Positions 12,215-24,714 of a DNA stretch of 64,000 bases are shown here, in pieces; the stretch's first letter is position 1; every line of letters begins with the position of its first letter. The notes beneath the pieces are model-generated. The model was not told the DNA's origin. It was given only the letters and a program-made list of their open reading frames with translations, and searched no databases. Origin of the DNA: Polytrichum commune (lineage: Eukaryota > Streptophyta > Polytrichopsida > Polytrichales > Polytrichaceae); assembly GCA_950295325.1 (NCBI GenBank), contig OX485803.1:68525554-68589553 (forward strand), in the 5' to 3' direction. Made by a program: the position numbers and the translations under genes.

Positions 12215-15200
12215 ATGGCTACTCTCCAGTCTCATGCGCATGCATTCTTCTCTCCAGTTTCGCCCTGCTCCTCTCCTCCTCCTCCGCAGCTCCCTTGCCA
12301 ATGTCTCCGCGCATTGCGCCACCCTCAGCCTCTCACTCGACCCGTCAGGGCTGCAAGAATGATTCGGGGACCAGAAATGGGGTCTCTGGTCTGTGAGACC
12401 GGAGCAAGCATTTTGGTTTGCCGTGGATTTTCAAGGCAGAGAGACACCAGCGACAGCGTTAGGGTTTGCAATGCCGTGGAAGGTGAAGGGAGCCTTGTTG
12501 CTGCAGCGGATGTGGATGTGGAGACTCAAGCCGAGGAGTTTTCTTCCGTCGAGGAGATTAAAGCCGCATTGTATACCTCACTTGAAGGTACTCATCATGT
12601 GCCACCATATATCAAGCCTGAATTGTTTTACTTGCTGTGGCTGGATGTCGGAGAGCTGTTTCCTTCAATCATGCATTTCCGCATGTTGAGATGAATGTGT
12701 GTGAAACAAGTGCAAAATTTGCAGTGAGAAGGACGCACCTGAAGAAAGCCTGATGTGTACATCCATCTGTAGATGTTGTCGCTCGGTCATGATGGTTCTC
12801 CAAAAGCTAGCCATAGTAAGTTAAGCGGGCTTTAAATGGACGCTTTTAGCTCTTCTCGTAGGATGTGAACACGCAATTAGTGCGAGATGATGAGTGACAA
12901 GTCCATATGCCGAAGCCATTTTTCCTCGTATATTTCGGAGCTCATATTAAATATCGTATTCATTATCAGAGTGAAGATTGTTGTGTGCATTTAATGGTCA
13001 TATAGGTCCCCCAATCATGCTGAATATTGAGCCTAGATTGGTTAACAAAATTTGAGCACGTGGTTCAATATCTTCTAAACACATGTCTTTTTTGGGGTCC
13101 GTTCTTAGATCCACACCTGACCACACACCACTTAAAATTTAGGTGTATGATCAAGAAAGCAACCGACTAAGGCCCACATAGTACCTTACCTTTCCCCATG
13201 TTGACTCAATGTCTAAAACAAGTGAAAATCCACGTAGAGAAGGACAAACTTAAGAAACCCTAATGGGTACTCCATCTTGCACTATTGATGCAGCTGGTTG
13301 CATTGGCACAATGCAGATGTGATGTACTCTTTGGCAAATTCTAAGAAGAGAGGTTGTCAAAGCTCTTTCACGGGAAAACCAGGGTGTTTCCTTGAATAAA
13401 CTAAACTTTTGGCTTTTGTCTTATCTCTCCCGGTTCCTTGTGTCGAAATTGAGATCTTATTAGACAAGCTCTACAACAATTTGTTCTGTGACCTCTAGGG
13501 ATTTAGTAGAAACCCAAGGCAAGGATTCATTGTTGGGAACTGATAAAGTCAGTGGGGAATGTCGTGGAAGGTGGCTTCTTCCATGCAGATTGCTGTGGAT
13601 GGCCCCTGGTCAAATGGCTTGCCACCATTTGGCGGTTGCTGCATGTCTGATTGTTTTCTATCTCATTATAGTTTTGGATTGCTTCCTTTTGATTGAATAT
13701 GGAATTCTAAACGCTTCGCATTCACTATCTCTCTTGATTCTTAGTCTATGGTTTACTGGTTACCTTGATCTGTGAGTGATGTTTGAACATCATTATTTAC
13801 AAGGATATCTTTGTTACTTGATCATTATCTTGTTCATTCTAGCAGAGAGTTTTGTACACATTAAGTGACAAGTTTGCTAGTGGAGGAATCTGTGCGAGGG
13901 TTTGAATCTAGTAGGACAAATTGTTTGGGTGATTGCAGGTGTAATGCATCCTGTGCGCAGGCTTGAACAGGGGCATCTTTGGAGTCCAGAATGCCCGTAA
14001 GGCAGAAGTGGAGAGATTGCTGGAGCTTTTGGAAGCTAAAAATCCTTCACCTCGACCTACTGACGATTTGGACAAGGTTCGCTTCTTTCCCACATCCCAA
14101 GTGCAGGTTGCCTTCCATTAAAAAACTGTCAGATTCAGCTTGCTTCACATACCGAGTGGTTTCTTTGTATGTGCGCAATGACATGTCAAACAAATTGGCA
14201 ACTCATTATCAAAAAGTTTAGTGAAGAGGGATCTCAAACTGTTACTTTGACAAGTTCCTAAAATGGAATTGTGTGCCCAAGCTGGATATATGTAGTTGAA
14301 ATTGGATTGAGCTCACCAGCCTAAAAACGTTGTAGATTATTTCATTCAAGTTGATTTGATCCATAGTTTGTTCTTGTATGAGAAGACAAAGTACGGAACA
14401 ATGTCTTATTATAAAACGCAAAACTGCAATGATTCTAATGTAATTTGTGATATGCAGTCATTAATTACAAAGACAAACTATGGAACATTGATTATTCTAA
14501 TGTTATTTGAGATACAGTCATGTGTGATTCACTGCATCTGTATGGACTTGCTATGCAATTTATAGAAGTGTAAATGGACATGCAATTTCTGTAGAGCTTC
14601 TGCTGCATGACTGAGACCAGATTGTTTTGTTGGTCCAGGTGAAAGGTGAGTGGAAGCTTGTATACAGCACCATCTCAATTTTAGGTTCAAAGAGGACAAA
14701 GCTGGGGCTGCGGGATTTCATTGCCCTTGGCGACTTTGTGCAAATAATTGATGTTGATCAGGTTGGTCTACATACAGAAATTTCTGAGTGGGGTAGAAAT
14801 CTGTACAAGTGCCAGCCTCTTACCAGTTTTGTTATATCTTGATGCCTTCATATAATATGTTATGCAGCTTGCTGTGATTTGTGACTTCATAACCAGGCCA
14901 TGAATTGCCTCTGCAAAGAGGTAAATAAGCACTAAACAAGATTTGTTATCAGTTGAATCCTAGTGTAAACTCATACAGAAAGATGCAAGACTGGATTTAA
15001 CATTCTGCAGTCAGATGGAACTTTGAAGAACTCCAGTAAGGGACTGTTTTTGGAGTATGAAACCTGTTGAGTATTCAGTGGTGTTTTAAGGATGACTAGA
15101 GCTCCCAGCAACAGGAAATAATCCTGCTTTCTGTGTTGCAGAGGAAGGCAGTTAACAGAGTTGGTTTCAGTGTGGCGGGCCTTGGAATGCTGTCTGGTTC

Positions 15201-15768
15201 ATTTACAATTGAAGCCTCATACACAATTGCATCCCCTTCAGTAAGCAGACATCTCTCCCAAAATTTTGCCCTGCAAATATTTTCTTATTGCAATTTCTTT
15301 TCATCTGCAATTAGTTTAATGGCATAAGTCTATGGATTAGTCACATATAGATATTGGACGTAGGTCTTCAGTTAATACTTCTGCTCAACTGGAAGTGGTG
15401 AGCTCTCCATTAAAGTTTGATAAGCTTAAGTTTGATACAGTGAGATGCACCAAGGTGATAGATGAGCAGGATAATACTTGTCAGCATGTATTTCAGCAGC
15501 CTTTCCTCTTTGATTGACTTCAAGAATTCCAATGAAGATGCTTCAAAGTTATCTAATTACTCTAGCTGTGCTGGTGCAGAGGGTTGATATCCAGTTTGAG
15601 AGTTCTCGATTAGTACCCGAACAGCTCCTGTCATTGTTCCAGAAAAATTATGATCTGCTCCTTAGTATCTTCAACCCAGAAGGGTGGTTGGAAATCACAT
15701 ATGTAGACGACACGCTAAGAGTGGGGCGGGATGACAAGGGTAATGTCTTCCTTGTAGAGAGGATATAA
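12215..15768 (+). CDS. plastid-lipid-associated (PAP/fibrillin) protein, FBN5-like
   Basis: Plastid fibrillin-domain protein. Five exons: 12215-12587, 13961-14076, 14639-14761, 15142-15240 and 15580-15768. All borders are GT-AG, the phases close, and the product is 299 aa. Residues 1 to about 60 start [16 protein letters not shown] and are Ser/Pro/Arg-rich, like a chloroplast transit peptide. The PAP/fibrillin domain covers about residues 110-298: a helical [29 protein letters not shown], the [20 protein letters not shown] strand region, [11 protein letters not shown], and a C-terminal [20 protein letters not shown] then [12 protein letters not shown]. That C-terminus matches FBN5 (probable plastid-lipid-associated protein 7) as remembered. 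FBN5 binds solanesyl diphosphate synthases and supports plastoquinone-9 formation. The domain call is firm; the FBN5 assignment is from memory. Intron 1 contains a MITE of family A. Confidence 0.88.
12817..13188 (+). mobile_element. MITE family A, copy 3, inside fibrillin intron 1
   Basis: Begins taagttaagcgggctttaaa and ends catagtaccttacc. The family landmarks are present in order ('gtaggatgtgaa', 'gagctcatat', 'gagcctagattggttaaca', 'gtccgttcttagatccacacc'). It lies wholly in intron 1 (12588-13960), in the same orientation as transcription. Confidence 0.75.
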
Positions 15769-17695
15769 ATTGAAACTTTATCTTCAATTCCTGAATTTTC
15801 AGGTCATGTATTGTATTAGTGATTGACAACAGACACTAGAAAATATTTATTGGTCGATTGGAGCCTCTGAAGGTACTTGGAGTTGTTGAGCGGGTGGCTG
15901 CTCACCTACTTGGTGAGAGGAACTTTTCCTTGAAATCCACAACTACGCCAAAGCAATGACCCACTCCTGCCTGTGGCCTCTCTTTGTGAAGAAAGCAAAT
16001 GCCGTTGATGGCTGACAATAAGATGCAGCGTAGAAAATTCTTCCAAAGCTGAGAATTTGATGCATCAATGTATGTGAAGGATGTGGAGGTGGTTCAAGTA
16101 GATCCCACTTCCCAAGAAATGATCAAAGTGGTTGCCTCTGGCACTTTAACCTATTAGAATGTGTAGTTGTGCTTAGTATTTAGCATTAGGTTTGAGCGCG
16201 TGTTATTCTCTTAGCACAAGCGTCTTGCTCTCTCTTCTTCTCAAATTCCTTTTGCCACCTCTTTTGAATTTACAACCCAAGTAGGCTGGTGAAGGTGGTT
16301 GGAATTTTAATTGAGTCTTTGATCCTCTACAGCATGATCATGTGGTTCTGAGGCTCTCAAGAGTGAAAGACGAATGAATTTGAGGCTTTTGTGATGGGAT
16401 AACTATGGTGGGGTGAATCAGACAGGTACTCCAGCTAAAGGTTGATGACCCATATCTAAAGGGAGTCAAACGAACAAAAAAAAAGTACTGCTTGGAAAAG
16501 GATCTGGAAGAGACCAAAAGGCCTTCTTGACTGTTGTCAACGAAGACCATTCCAAGCCCACGGGTACACCAAATACTCCTATTAATGTGGGTGGAAATTG
16601 GTGTGGAAAACACTTAACGACCACTCTAATTATCAAGTCGGGGTGGAAATAACATGGGTCTTCCCCTTAGTCTTCCTTTTTGACTTCCAACCAACACCTT
16701 ACTTAAAATAAAATAATCACCTTACATCAAAAGTAGCATAAAATGAAACATTCACTCACATCAATTTGAAGTACCTTGGTATTGAAAAACAATGGCTCAC
16801 TACTGCAACACATTTTTGACCGCATATGGCTCGCATGCACAACACCATATGTGACAAGGTATGTGACCAACTCCACACGCTTTCTGGCCACTGCATCAGC
16901 TTGGGAACTGCTTTATGCAGTTAGCTATTGTGGATTGCGAAGGTTGTTGTTTTAGACTGCAAAAATGAGAGCTGAGATGCAAAAGGCATAAGTCTAAGTA
17001 AACATGATCTTTTCTCTTGAAGTGATCATACATACACTTCCGATTGCGTTCACTATTGAGCCTAGGATGATTGTCTATGTTTTGAGCACACAATCCAATC
17101 TCATTGCAACACGTGTCATTTTGGTGTTTTAAAAAAAAAACTAAACGTCGTGCCATGTACCACTCACATATTTGCAAAGTTTAATTATGCAGACCGACCA
17201 GAAGGGTTACACTACCTCAGAGCACAGTTTGCAAACATGGGTTTACAATGTTTGCATCTACAAGTCACAGTTATGGATTATAATATGTGGAGAAACCATA
17301 TGCAATATGAATATATAGAAATACACAAGTTGCTTCTTAAATACACAAGTTTGACACTTGTGTGAATAAAAACCCATTTGTCATGAGAGAATATAATATT
17401 CTATGGCCAACCTTTAAATGCGCACATGACACATGGACAATAGTTTTGGAAGAAGGTGGTATTGGTGAGATGCTCCGACACCTCATAAATATAGTGGCCA
17501 CGGTATTCTCAAAGTGGATGAGCTGACATCTATGGGCCCGGCTGAGGGTTCCGACTTTTGACTGGTCCAACTTGGACCTTTATACCATTGTAAGTTGCCA
17601 TTTGGAATGTTATATAGGACCTTTCGAAAAAGGTCTAAAACTTCCCACCTTTAGGAACTGGCTTGCCACGGTGGTGAAAAAGGATGCTTAGACTA
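15769..17695. other. 3' region of the fibrillin gene and intergenic repeats
   Basis: 15769 to about 16150 probably holds the 3' untranslated region, though no poly-A signal was pinned down. 16570-16790 resembles the outer element at 8746-9433 ('attaatgtgggtggaaatt', 'ctcacatcaattt'). 17040-17175 is a fragment of MITE family A ('cactattgagcctaggatga', 'ttttgagcacacaatccaatct'). Confidence 0.45.
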
Positions 17696-18197
17696 AGGGC
17701 CACTTCACACACGAGCCAAGAGCCGTGACCATGACATTGTGAGAGCCCAAAAGAAAGTGTCCAAAGGCCGTCCCAACACACCTCTGAAATCATGTAGTGT
17801 GGTCACGGACCCTCAAGTGTAGTGTAAAGTCATATGTGACCGGGCCTTCAACCAAATGCTATTTCAATGAATTTTTATTCAAGCGGGTCCTCACACATGA
17901 TAAAATATAATAAACCAACGGTTGTGAGTGTTTGAAGTACCATGGTCTCCCAGTTTTGTGTTAGGCCCACCTCCAAGATGTGGTTTTTGAAAACAATCCA
18001 AGTGACCATGAAACATGATCCATTCGATGCCATGTAGGAAGCCATGTAGAGTTTATATCCATCTTGCATTCACATACTTTGTTAGTCCCTCAAACGTAGT
18101 GTGAAGCGAACTTGGACCGGCTCCACCTTTTCCACCAATGAGAGTGCTTGAAGTGCATTGGTCACGGGCTCTTAGTCTCGTGTGTGAAGTGGCCCTA
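17696..18197 (+). mobile_element. MITE family C, copy 1 (about 500 bp)
   Basis: The 5' end reads AGGGCCACTTCACACACGAG. The 3' end is the inverse (ctcgtgtgtgaagtggccct). The interior is shared with copies at 22012 and 22783, including 'gagggtccgtgaccac' type blocks near each end and 'aaacatgatccattcgatgccatgtagg'-like sequence in the middle. No coding frame. Confidence 0.8.
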
Positions 18198-18217
18198 AAG
18201 GGCTCAAATCTTCCCCT

Positions 18218-18595
18218 GAGGTAGATGGGTCTTAAATGGTTAATTTCCCGACTATCTCCTAAAGGATTAGTAAGAGTAGCATATCCGAATCGAGGCTATA
18301 ACCACTCTCATAATTTTTAGAGTTTGTATGAATATCTTCTTCTTCTTTTTTATCGAAGTGAATATGTTTGTGCTCAATAAATGGTCATATAAGTCCCATG
18401 TCCCTCCCTCCCCCCCCCCCCTTCAATTATGTCGACTACTGAGCCCATGATGGTTATCGTATTTTGAGCACATTGTCCAGTCTCTTTTAAACATATTTTT
18501 TTGGGTATCCATTTTTGGAGCCATGCCTAACCACACACCACTCAAATATAGGTGCATGATTAAGATAAGTAATTGTGTTAGGCACATCTACCTTA
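18218..18595 (+). mobile_element. MITE family A, copy 4
   Basis: Begins tgaggtagatgggtctta and ends ggcacatctacctta, giving the clearest inverted termini AGGTAGATG/CATCTACCT. It starts only 20 bp after the family C element at 17696-18197. It contains a C-rich run at about 18410-18421. Confidence 0.8.
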
Positions 18596-19326
18596 TTTGT
18601 TTCATTATAGTGGACATAACACTTCTTAGCCCTTACAAAGAGTTTGTGGGCCTTGGAATATACATAGAACAATGTCAAGTCTCAAAGTAAGCTTTTGAAA
18701 AATCTTTCAAGGAGACCAAAATTTAACGTTGAATCTAGTCATATGGAGTCCATAAATATGTCACCTATTTGTTTAAATAGAAAACCCAAGAGGACTGAAT
18801 GAATTTATCGTCAAGGCAAGTTGGAAAAGAAATCAATTGAGTAGCTCCAATCCTTAAGGACCAAACTAGTACTAAGGTAATTCTACACTTTTAGAAATAA
18901 GCAAGTAGATTTATGGAAATGTGAATATTCGTGCTTCAAGTGTTGCTATTTGTACTCGCCATGTAGTCATTACGTAGGTGATTGTATACTAAAAAGACCA
19001 TGGACATGTTGTGCGTAGACAATTGACACCATAGTGGAGATGTTAAAGTAGACAGTAGAATAGTCCAGAACTGACCAAAAAATCCATAATCACCTAAATA
19101 TGAGTTACCAACATGATTTTTGATTGGTGGCATTGATTCCATGGCATTAAATGGTGTTGCTTACCAAGTGTTATCTTGTGTTAGAGAGATGAAAAGTATG
19201 AATTTCAAGCTTCACCGTATCATGGTAGGAGAATCAAACTTGGGTCACTTTTGTCGCGAGAACAAGTCTCAATGACCAAACCAAAGGTTTCATGCCCAAG
19301 TCTACTTCACATTATGTTTAGAGCCA
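18596..19326. other. intergenic before the assembly gap
   Basis: No gene recognised up to the run of Ns. Confidence 0.4.
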
Positions 19327-19526
19327 NNNNNNNNNNNNNNNNNNNNNNNNNNNNNNNNNNNNNNNNNNNNNNNNNNNNNNNNNNNNNNNNNNNNNNNNNN
19401 NNNNNNNNNNNNNNNNNNNNNNNNNNNNNNNNNNNNNNNNNNNNNNNNNNNNNNNNNNNNNNNNNNNNNNNNNNNNNNNNNNNNNNNNNNNNNNNNNNNN
19501 NNNNNNNNNNNNNNNNNNNNNNNNNN
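19327..19526. other. assembly gap (200 N)
   Basis: Exactly 200 unknown bases, a conventional gap placeholder. Sequence just after it (about 19545-19605: 'tctaccttagatgtgcaatcaag' and 'gcaaccgaattaggcac') looks like the end of a MITE family A copy, so a repeat may have caused the break. Confidence 0.98.
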
Positions 19527-19737
19527 CGGACAATGTAAAATAGGTCTATCTACCTTAGATGTGCAATCAAGATAAGCAACCGAATTAGGCACGTGACCTT
19601 AGTATAACAATCAGAGTTGGACTACCACACCTCCTCAAGAGGGTGTCTCCAAGCGGCCTCCGTGACTTTCCCTTTATTAATTTACAAGGGGAACGAGGGG
19701 CATCAAATTCATCACATAAGGGTCCCATAGGCTTTAC

Positions 19738-20125
19738 CTACACTAAATATCATATTTTAGCGTCACCAAATCTAATTACGTTGCTCGATACTAAATGTAA
19801 ACCATGGTATAGCGTCACCAACACTAAATACCAACCCAATATTATTTGCCATTCCTTGTAAATTTTTTAGGGGAGGGATTATAGATTACAGTGTTGCAAT
19901 TACTGCCACTTACCAAGAGACTTTCCATCCAAATCTCAATCATCCATGACAACATTTCATCACAAGTTGGGTGACAAGAGAAGGGAGGGGGTTTGGGCCA
20001 ACGGATGAACCCATCCGTCATCCACGACACTATTTTTTTCGCTTATTCATAAGGAAGTGTCATCCGAAAAGCAACCCTAGTGACACGAAATACCGTGTGA
20101 CACTAAAATACCATATTTAGGGCAG
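19738..20125 (+). mobile_element. MITE family B, copy 2
   Basis: Starts ctacactaaatatcatattt and ends aataccatatttaggg. The body matches the other family B copies: 'ccaacactaaat', 'cattccttgtaaa', 'cagtgttgcaattactg', 'catccatgacaac', 'tcacaagttgggtgacaaga', 'catccgtcatccacgaca'. Confidence 0.8.
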
Positions 20126-21626
20126 CTTTCCACCTAGAGGTTGGGCCAATTCGTTGTGTAAGAGGTTTGAAATCCTCACTTGTGATTGGTCAAAAGGTTG
20201 AAATCGGCCCTAACCCCTTTACACCTAGAGGCGGGGCCGATTTGGTGATATGATTTATTTAATCAAAAAATGCATGTTTTGACACGGCCCGAGCTCATTG
20301 AATTGGGTGCACGCAAAATGAAGGGCCAATGTCACATTTCAATAAAAAAATCATTTTCTTAATAAAATATGATTTTTTCAACGAACTATATCCATTGGAT
20401 TATGTGAAAATATGAAGGGCTCTATGCTATATTATGCTAGATCTGTTGGATTATGCTAGATTTATTGAATCGGCCTAGCTTCTTGGCCCTAAGGCTTTTA
20501 CATATGGGAAAATTGGCCCCCATTATCATCTTATATATAACGTGTAGTTGAGGCCAGCCTCCAACCCAAAAGGGGTGGAAATTTCATGCAATCGGCCTCA
20601 AGGGGAATTGGCCTGGCCTCTAGGTGTAAAGTGGCCCTTAATATAGCACGTGGATGGCCTAAGCGCCACGTGAAGTCCGAGGGCCCTACAAAGGCCGTCC
20701 TTCCACTTGGCAAAATAACAATCTCCCCACCGGGACTTCTCACTTTCCATGCATGGCACCAATTCCAAGGAGGAGCTTCTGGGTTTTTTAAAACCCGGAA
20801 TGTCCGAACACCCACCGTTCCTTAGACTCATAATATTTGAGGCAGTGATCGGGGAGGTTTTTGGGCATAATCGGTTGAGATCCTAGTGTTTGCAAGTCCA
20901 ACCGGTTACATGTTGATATCCTCCGGTTTTCCTTTATTAAAAGTGGGGCATATTGTATAGATTCTTCTAAAATGATCAGTAATTTTTCTTGCAGACTTGA
21001 ACTTCAACCGGTTATTTCTCAAGTTCAACCGGTTCATTTGTGACTAACTGCCGGTTCTCCTTGATCATAGATTTGTGGGGCAACTGTAAAGATGAGTTTG
21101 ACCACTAAGGAGAGATACTATAAACCGTGAAAATAAGGTGATTCACATTGAAGATATGGTCTTAAAACCATGAGATGATTTTCCAAGATGGAAGAGAAGG
21201 ATTCACGAAGAATGCAAGTTGTTACATATTTATATTCCATGTCATAGAAAAATAGAAAAATAGAAAAATAGAAAATCCTACAATGTTTCAAAGTGGAAAG
21301 TTTGTCAAACCCCCTACTCGTTCACTAGATTCTCCTTAAACCGAACACGGTAATGCTCATTTCCACACAGAACATCACCTAGACCGGTTAACCCATGAGT
21401 ACATTAAAATTGTGATTGATGGTAGTCAAACACGACTAAATTTGGCTAAATTGACTATACACGCATTTCAAGATGCCGGCCTGGTAATTATCGGTTTCAG
21501 AAATGGCACTTCACTGTTATGACGGAAATCTACTGCACATGTAGAGGGCAGTTCACGGTTTATGGTATTTCTACCTTAGATCAGATGAACCCTCAAAGGA
21601 CGTAGAGTAGGGGCTCAATGTACGAA

Positions 21627-21661
<35 letters not shown>

Positions 21662-22011
21662 ACTTCTACGGGTCTCTCATCAACTTAACATTACTAGACA
21701 TCTACATGATGATCTCATTAGTTAAAAACGCGCTTATAATTTATGACCGTTTGTCAAAAAGTTCAAGTCTAAGTGCTTCCCCGTAAACAAAGAATCCCGA
21801 AGTCAAAGTTGAATTATGCTCGTGTGATACTTGTGCTTAGATGGTGCTCTCTTTTGGTTTTGGGTTCTTTGGTCTCCCGACTCTGAACTTGTTTCGAGCC
21901 GCAGTCGGTGTTTTCAAATTCTCCAATCCTTGACTAGGTGTGGATGGCCCAGATTGTTCGGTTAAGACCATATACAAGATTCAACGGCTGAGATGCAAAG
22001 CAGCGTCAGGG
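20126..22011. other. intergenic repeat-rich stretch
   Basis: 20590-20640 holds short pieces matching 'aagtggccct' ends. 20846-21062 is a copy of the AACCGGTTA repeat (see that entry). 21243-21275 is a short run of 'atagaaaa' units. 21628-21660 is an (AT)n/(AC)n microsatellite. Open frames around 20531-20831 overlap one another on both strands and lack domain features. Confidence 0.45.
20846..21062 (+). repeat. AACCGGTTA-containing dispersed repeat, copy 1
   Basis: Conserved core about 215 bp long. Order: 'tttttgggca', 'aatcggttgagatcctag', 'aagtccaaccggttacatgt', 'ctaaaatgat', 'acttcaaccggttat', 'tctcaagttcaaccggtt'. The same order occurs at 43443-43630 and 61688-61912 (plus) and 40512-40725 (minus). 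The repeated palindromic AACCGGTT word is its hallmark. Confidence 0.7.
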
Positions 22012-22509
22012 CCACTTCACACACGAGACTGAGAGCCCGTGACCAGTACACTTCAAGCACTCTCATTGGTGGAAAAGGCGGAGCCGGTCCAAGTTCGCTT
22101 CACACTACGCTTGAGGGACCAACGGAGTACGTGAATGCAAGATGGATGTAAACGTCTACATGGATCCCTACATGACATCAAATGGATCATGTTTCATGGT
22201 CACTTGGATTATTTTCAAAAACCACCTCCTGGAGGTAGGCCTCACATAAAACCAAGAGACCACCATACTCCGAACGCTCACAACCATTAATATATTATAC
22301 TTTATCATATGTGAAGACCCGCACGAATAGAAATTCATTGAAATAGCATTTGGCTGAGGGCCCGGTCACATATGACTTCACACTACGCTTGAGGGTCCGT
22401 GACCACACTACATGATGTTGGAGGTGTGTTGGGACGGCCTTGGGACACTTTCTTTGGGCTCTCACAATTCCATGGTCACGGCTCTTGGCTCGTGCGTGAA
22501 GTGGCCCTG
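22012..22509 (-). mobile_element. MITE family C, copy 2
   Basis: Inverted termini agggccacttcacacacgag / ctcgtgcgtgaagtggccct. It is highly similar to 22783-23283 read in reverse, and to 17696-18197. The bases AGCGT abut the element on the left (before CAGGGCC) and on the right (after GGCCCTG), a possible 5-bp target duplication. Confidence 0.82.
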
Positions 22510-22782
22510 AGCGTCCCAAAGCCATCAAGACGAGGAAATTCCTTTGGGATGGCTCATGGCCGATCTGGACCGTGGAGCCCCGAAACCGGTGGACGGACGA
22601 GATCCGAGCGCCAGCCACCTCAGCTTCACTAACCAATAACTGCCACTTTAGGTTCTCGTGCATATCCATTGAGAGCAACAAACTTGGGATGAGGTGGCGG
22701 CCCACCTCAAGCCACCCGCTCCCAGCCATATTGTGCCACTTGTACTGTGGGACCCACCGTATTCGACCATCTGGTTGATGTT
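22510..22782. other. spacer between two inverted family C copies
   Basis: Moderately GC-rich unique sequence of about 270 bp between two copies of the same element in opposite orientations. Contains no recognisable gene. Confidence 0.4.
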
Positions 22783-23283
22783 AGGGCCACTTCACGCACG
22801 AGCCAAGAGCCGTGACCATGGAATTGTGAGAGCCCAAAAGAAAGTGTCCCAAGGCCATCCCAACACACCTCCAACATCATGTAGTGTGGTCACGGACCCT
22901 CAAGCGTAGTGTGAAGTCATACGTGACCGGGCCCTCAGCCAAATGCTATTTCAAATAATTTCTATTCGTGCGGGTCTTCACACATGATAAAGTAGAATAT
23001 ATTAATGGTTGTGAGCGTTCGGAGTGCCATGGTCTCTTGGTTTTGTGTGAGGTCTACCTGCAAAGGGTGGTTTTTGAATATAGTTCAAGTGGCCATGAAA
23101 CGTGATCCATTTGATGCCATGTAGGAATTCATGTAGACGTTACGTCCATCTTGCATTCACATACTCCGTTGGTCCCTCAAGCGTAGTGTGAAGCGAACTT
23201 GGACCGGCTCTGCCTTTTCCACAAACGAGGGTGATTGAAGTGTAGTGGTCACGGGCTCTCAGTCTTGTGTGTGAAGTGGCCCT
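22783..23283 (+). mobile_element. MITE family C, copy 3
   Basis: Begins agggccacttcacgcacgag and ends gtgtgtgaagtggccct. It is the reverse-oriented partner of the copy at 22012-22509; long blocks such as 'ccgtgaccatggaattgtga' are shared exactly, so the insertion is comparatively recent. Confidence 0.82.
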
Positions 23284-24348
23284 TAGTCTCTATCTTACTG
23301 AGGTCATTGCACTATGTTATTTTAGGAAATTATTATTATTTAAATAAATAAAAAATCATCTTGATGTACTTCTCGTCCCATAAACCTTTTGACTTCCTAA
23401 ACTCTAAAAACACTTTCATGAAGCGAGGTGGGAACATAACATTATTCAGCTACATGGGTGTGTTCCATTCTATATTTAGAATATAATCATGGGCCTCCAC
23501 TATCTTACCTTCATGAGAAGAAGCTTAGAAAATGGGAAGAAATTGTTGCTGGTACAAGTAATGAATAGTGCCGGTTGGATTATTAAAAATGTTATGAAGA
23601 GTATCAATATTTTCAATGAAGTCGCTAACTATGATTAGTGATTTCAAGGAATAATATTGGGATGAACAATATTCCCTAGGAAATATTCCTAGGGTGAATA
23701 GTAATCCCTACAGATAATGTTGGGAGTATAACTCCACCCAAATCCGCAAGTTCAACCTGAACGTATGAACAATAGATGAATATTCCTAGGTTTGTTCGAG
23801 GAACGTGCAAAATATAATTGACATATTCCAGGGTCACGGACCCGACCCGCATGGTTGAATAATATTACGAAGCTCAGTTTTTTAAATGACTACATAATTT
23901 ATTAACGGTGATGGTCCTCGTGCTCATTTTCATATCACGAAGCACCGCAAATTGCGTTTCTCATGTGTTAATATCACGACCCTATGATTTTCCTAAGTGA
24001 ATGCCACTTCTTCTTAACGGGCCTTCCAATAGTACAATGTTCATTGAAGATGGTATATTGACTTACGGCATTTTGGAGAACCCTAAAACCGCTCGGCATT
24101 CAAGTGTATGTATGTACCTCACCGGAAGTCTAGATCCAAGCAAATCACAAGAACACCTACATAAAAAATAATATCATGAAAGTGATGGTAGAACTATTAA
24201 TATCCACCCTTGGTGCCAAACGTGTGAGGGGTGTGGTCATCACGATCCTATGAAAATTGTAACAAGAAGTGGAAAGAAAGTCAAATGACGTGCGATGTCA
24301 CATGATATGATACATTCGTCATATTTTGGCCCCCCCACAAAGATAGTG
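23284..24348. other. intergenic, no gene seen
   Basis: AT-rich with short self-similar pieces around 23650-23790 ('attccctagg', 'attcctaggg'). No coding features. Confidence 0.4.
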
Positions 24349-24714
24349 CTACACTAAATGTGATATTTAGTGTTCACCAATTCTAATTGCTCAACACTAG
24401 TCGTAAACCGTGGTGTAGTGTTACCAACACTACATGTTAAGCCAACATTGTTTGTCATTCCTTTTGATAAATCTTTTGTGGGGATTGTAGATTTACAATG
24501 TTGCGATTACTGTCACTTACCAGGTGATGGTTTCATCCATATTTCCATCATCCATATCGATGTTTCATCACAAGTTGGTGACAAGAGAAGGTAGGGTTTT
24601 GGCCGATGGATGAACTCGTCCATCATCCATGACAAAATTTGTTCACTTGTTTGTAAGAACTGTCATCCAAAAAGTTACCATAGTGACATTAAATATCATA
24701 TTTAGTGTAGCTCA
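24349..24714 (+). mobile_element. MITE family B, copy 3
   Basis: Starts ctacactaaatgtgatattt and ends catatttagtgtag, an inverted pair. The best preserved copy of this family: 'gtggtgtagtgttaccaac', 'gtcattccttttgataaa', 'tacaatgttgcgattactgt', 'cgtccatcatccatgacaa', 'gttaccatagtgac'. Confidence 0.82.

Noticed and set aside
19251-19592. Open frames spanning the gap
   Set aside because: They consist almost wholly of unknown bases.
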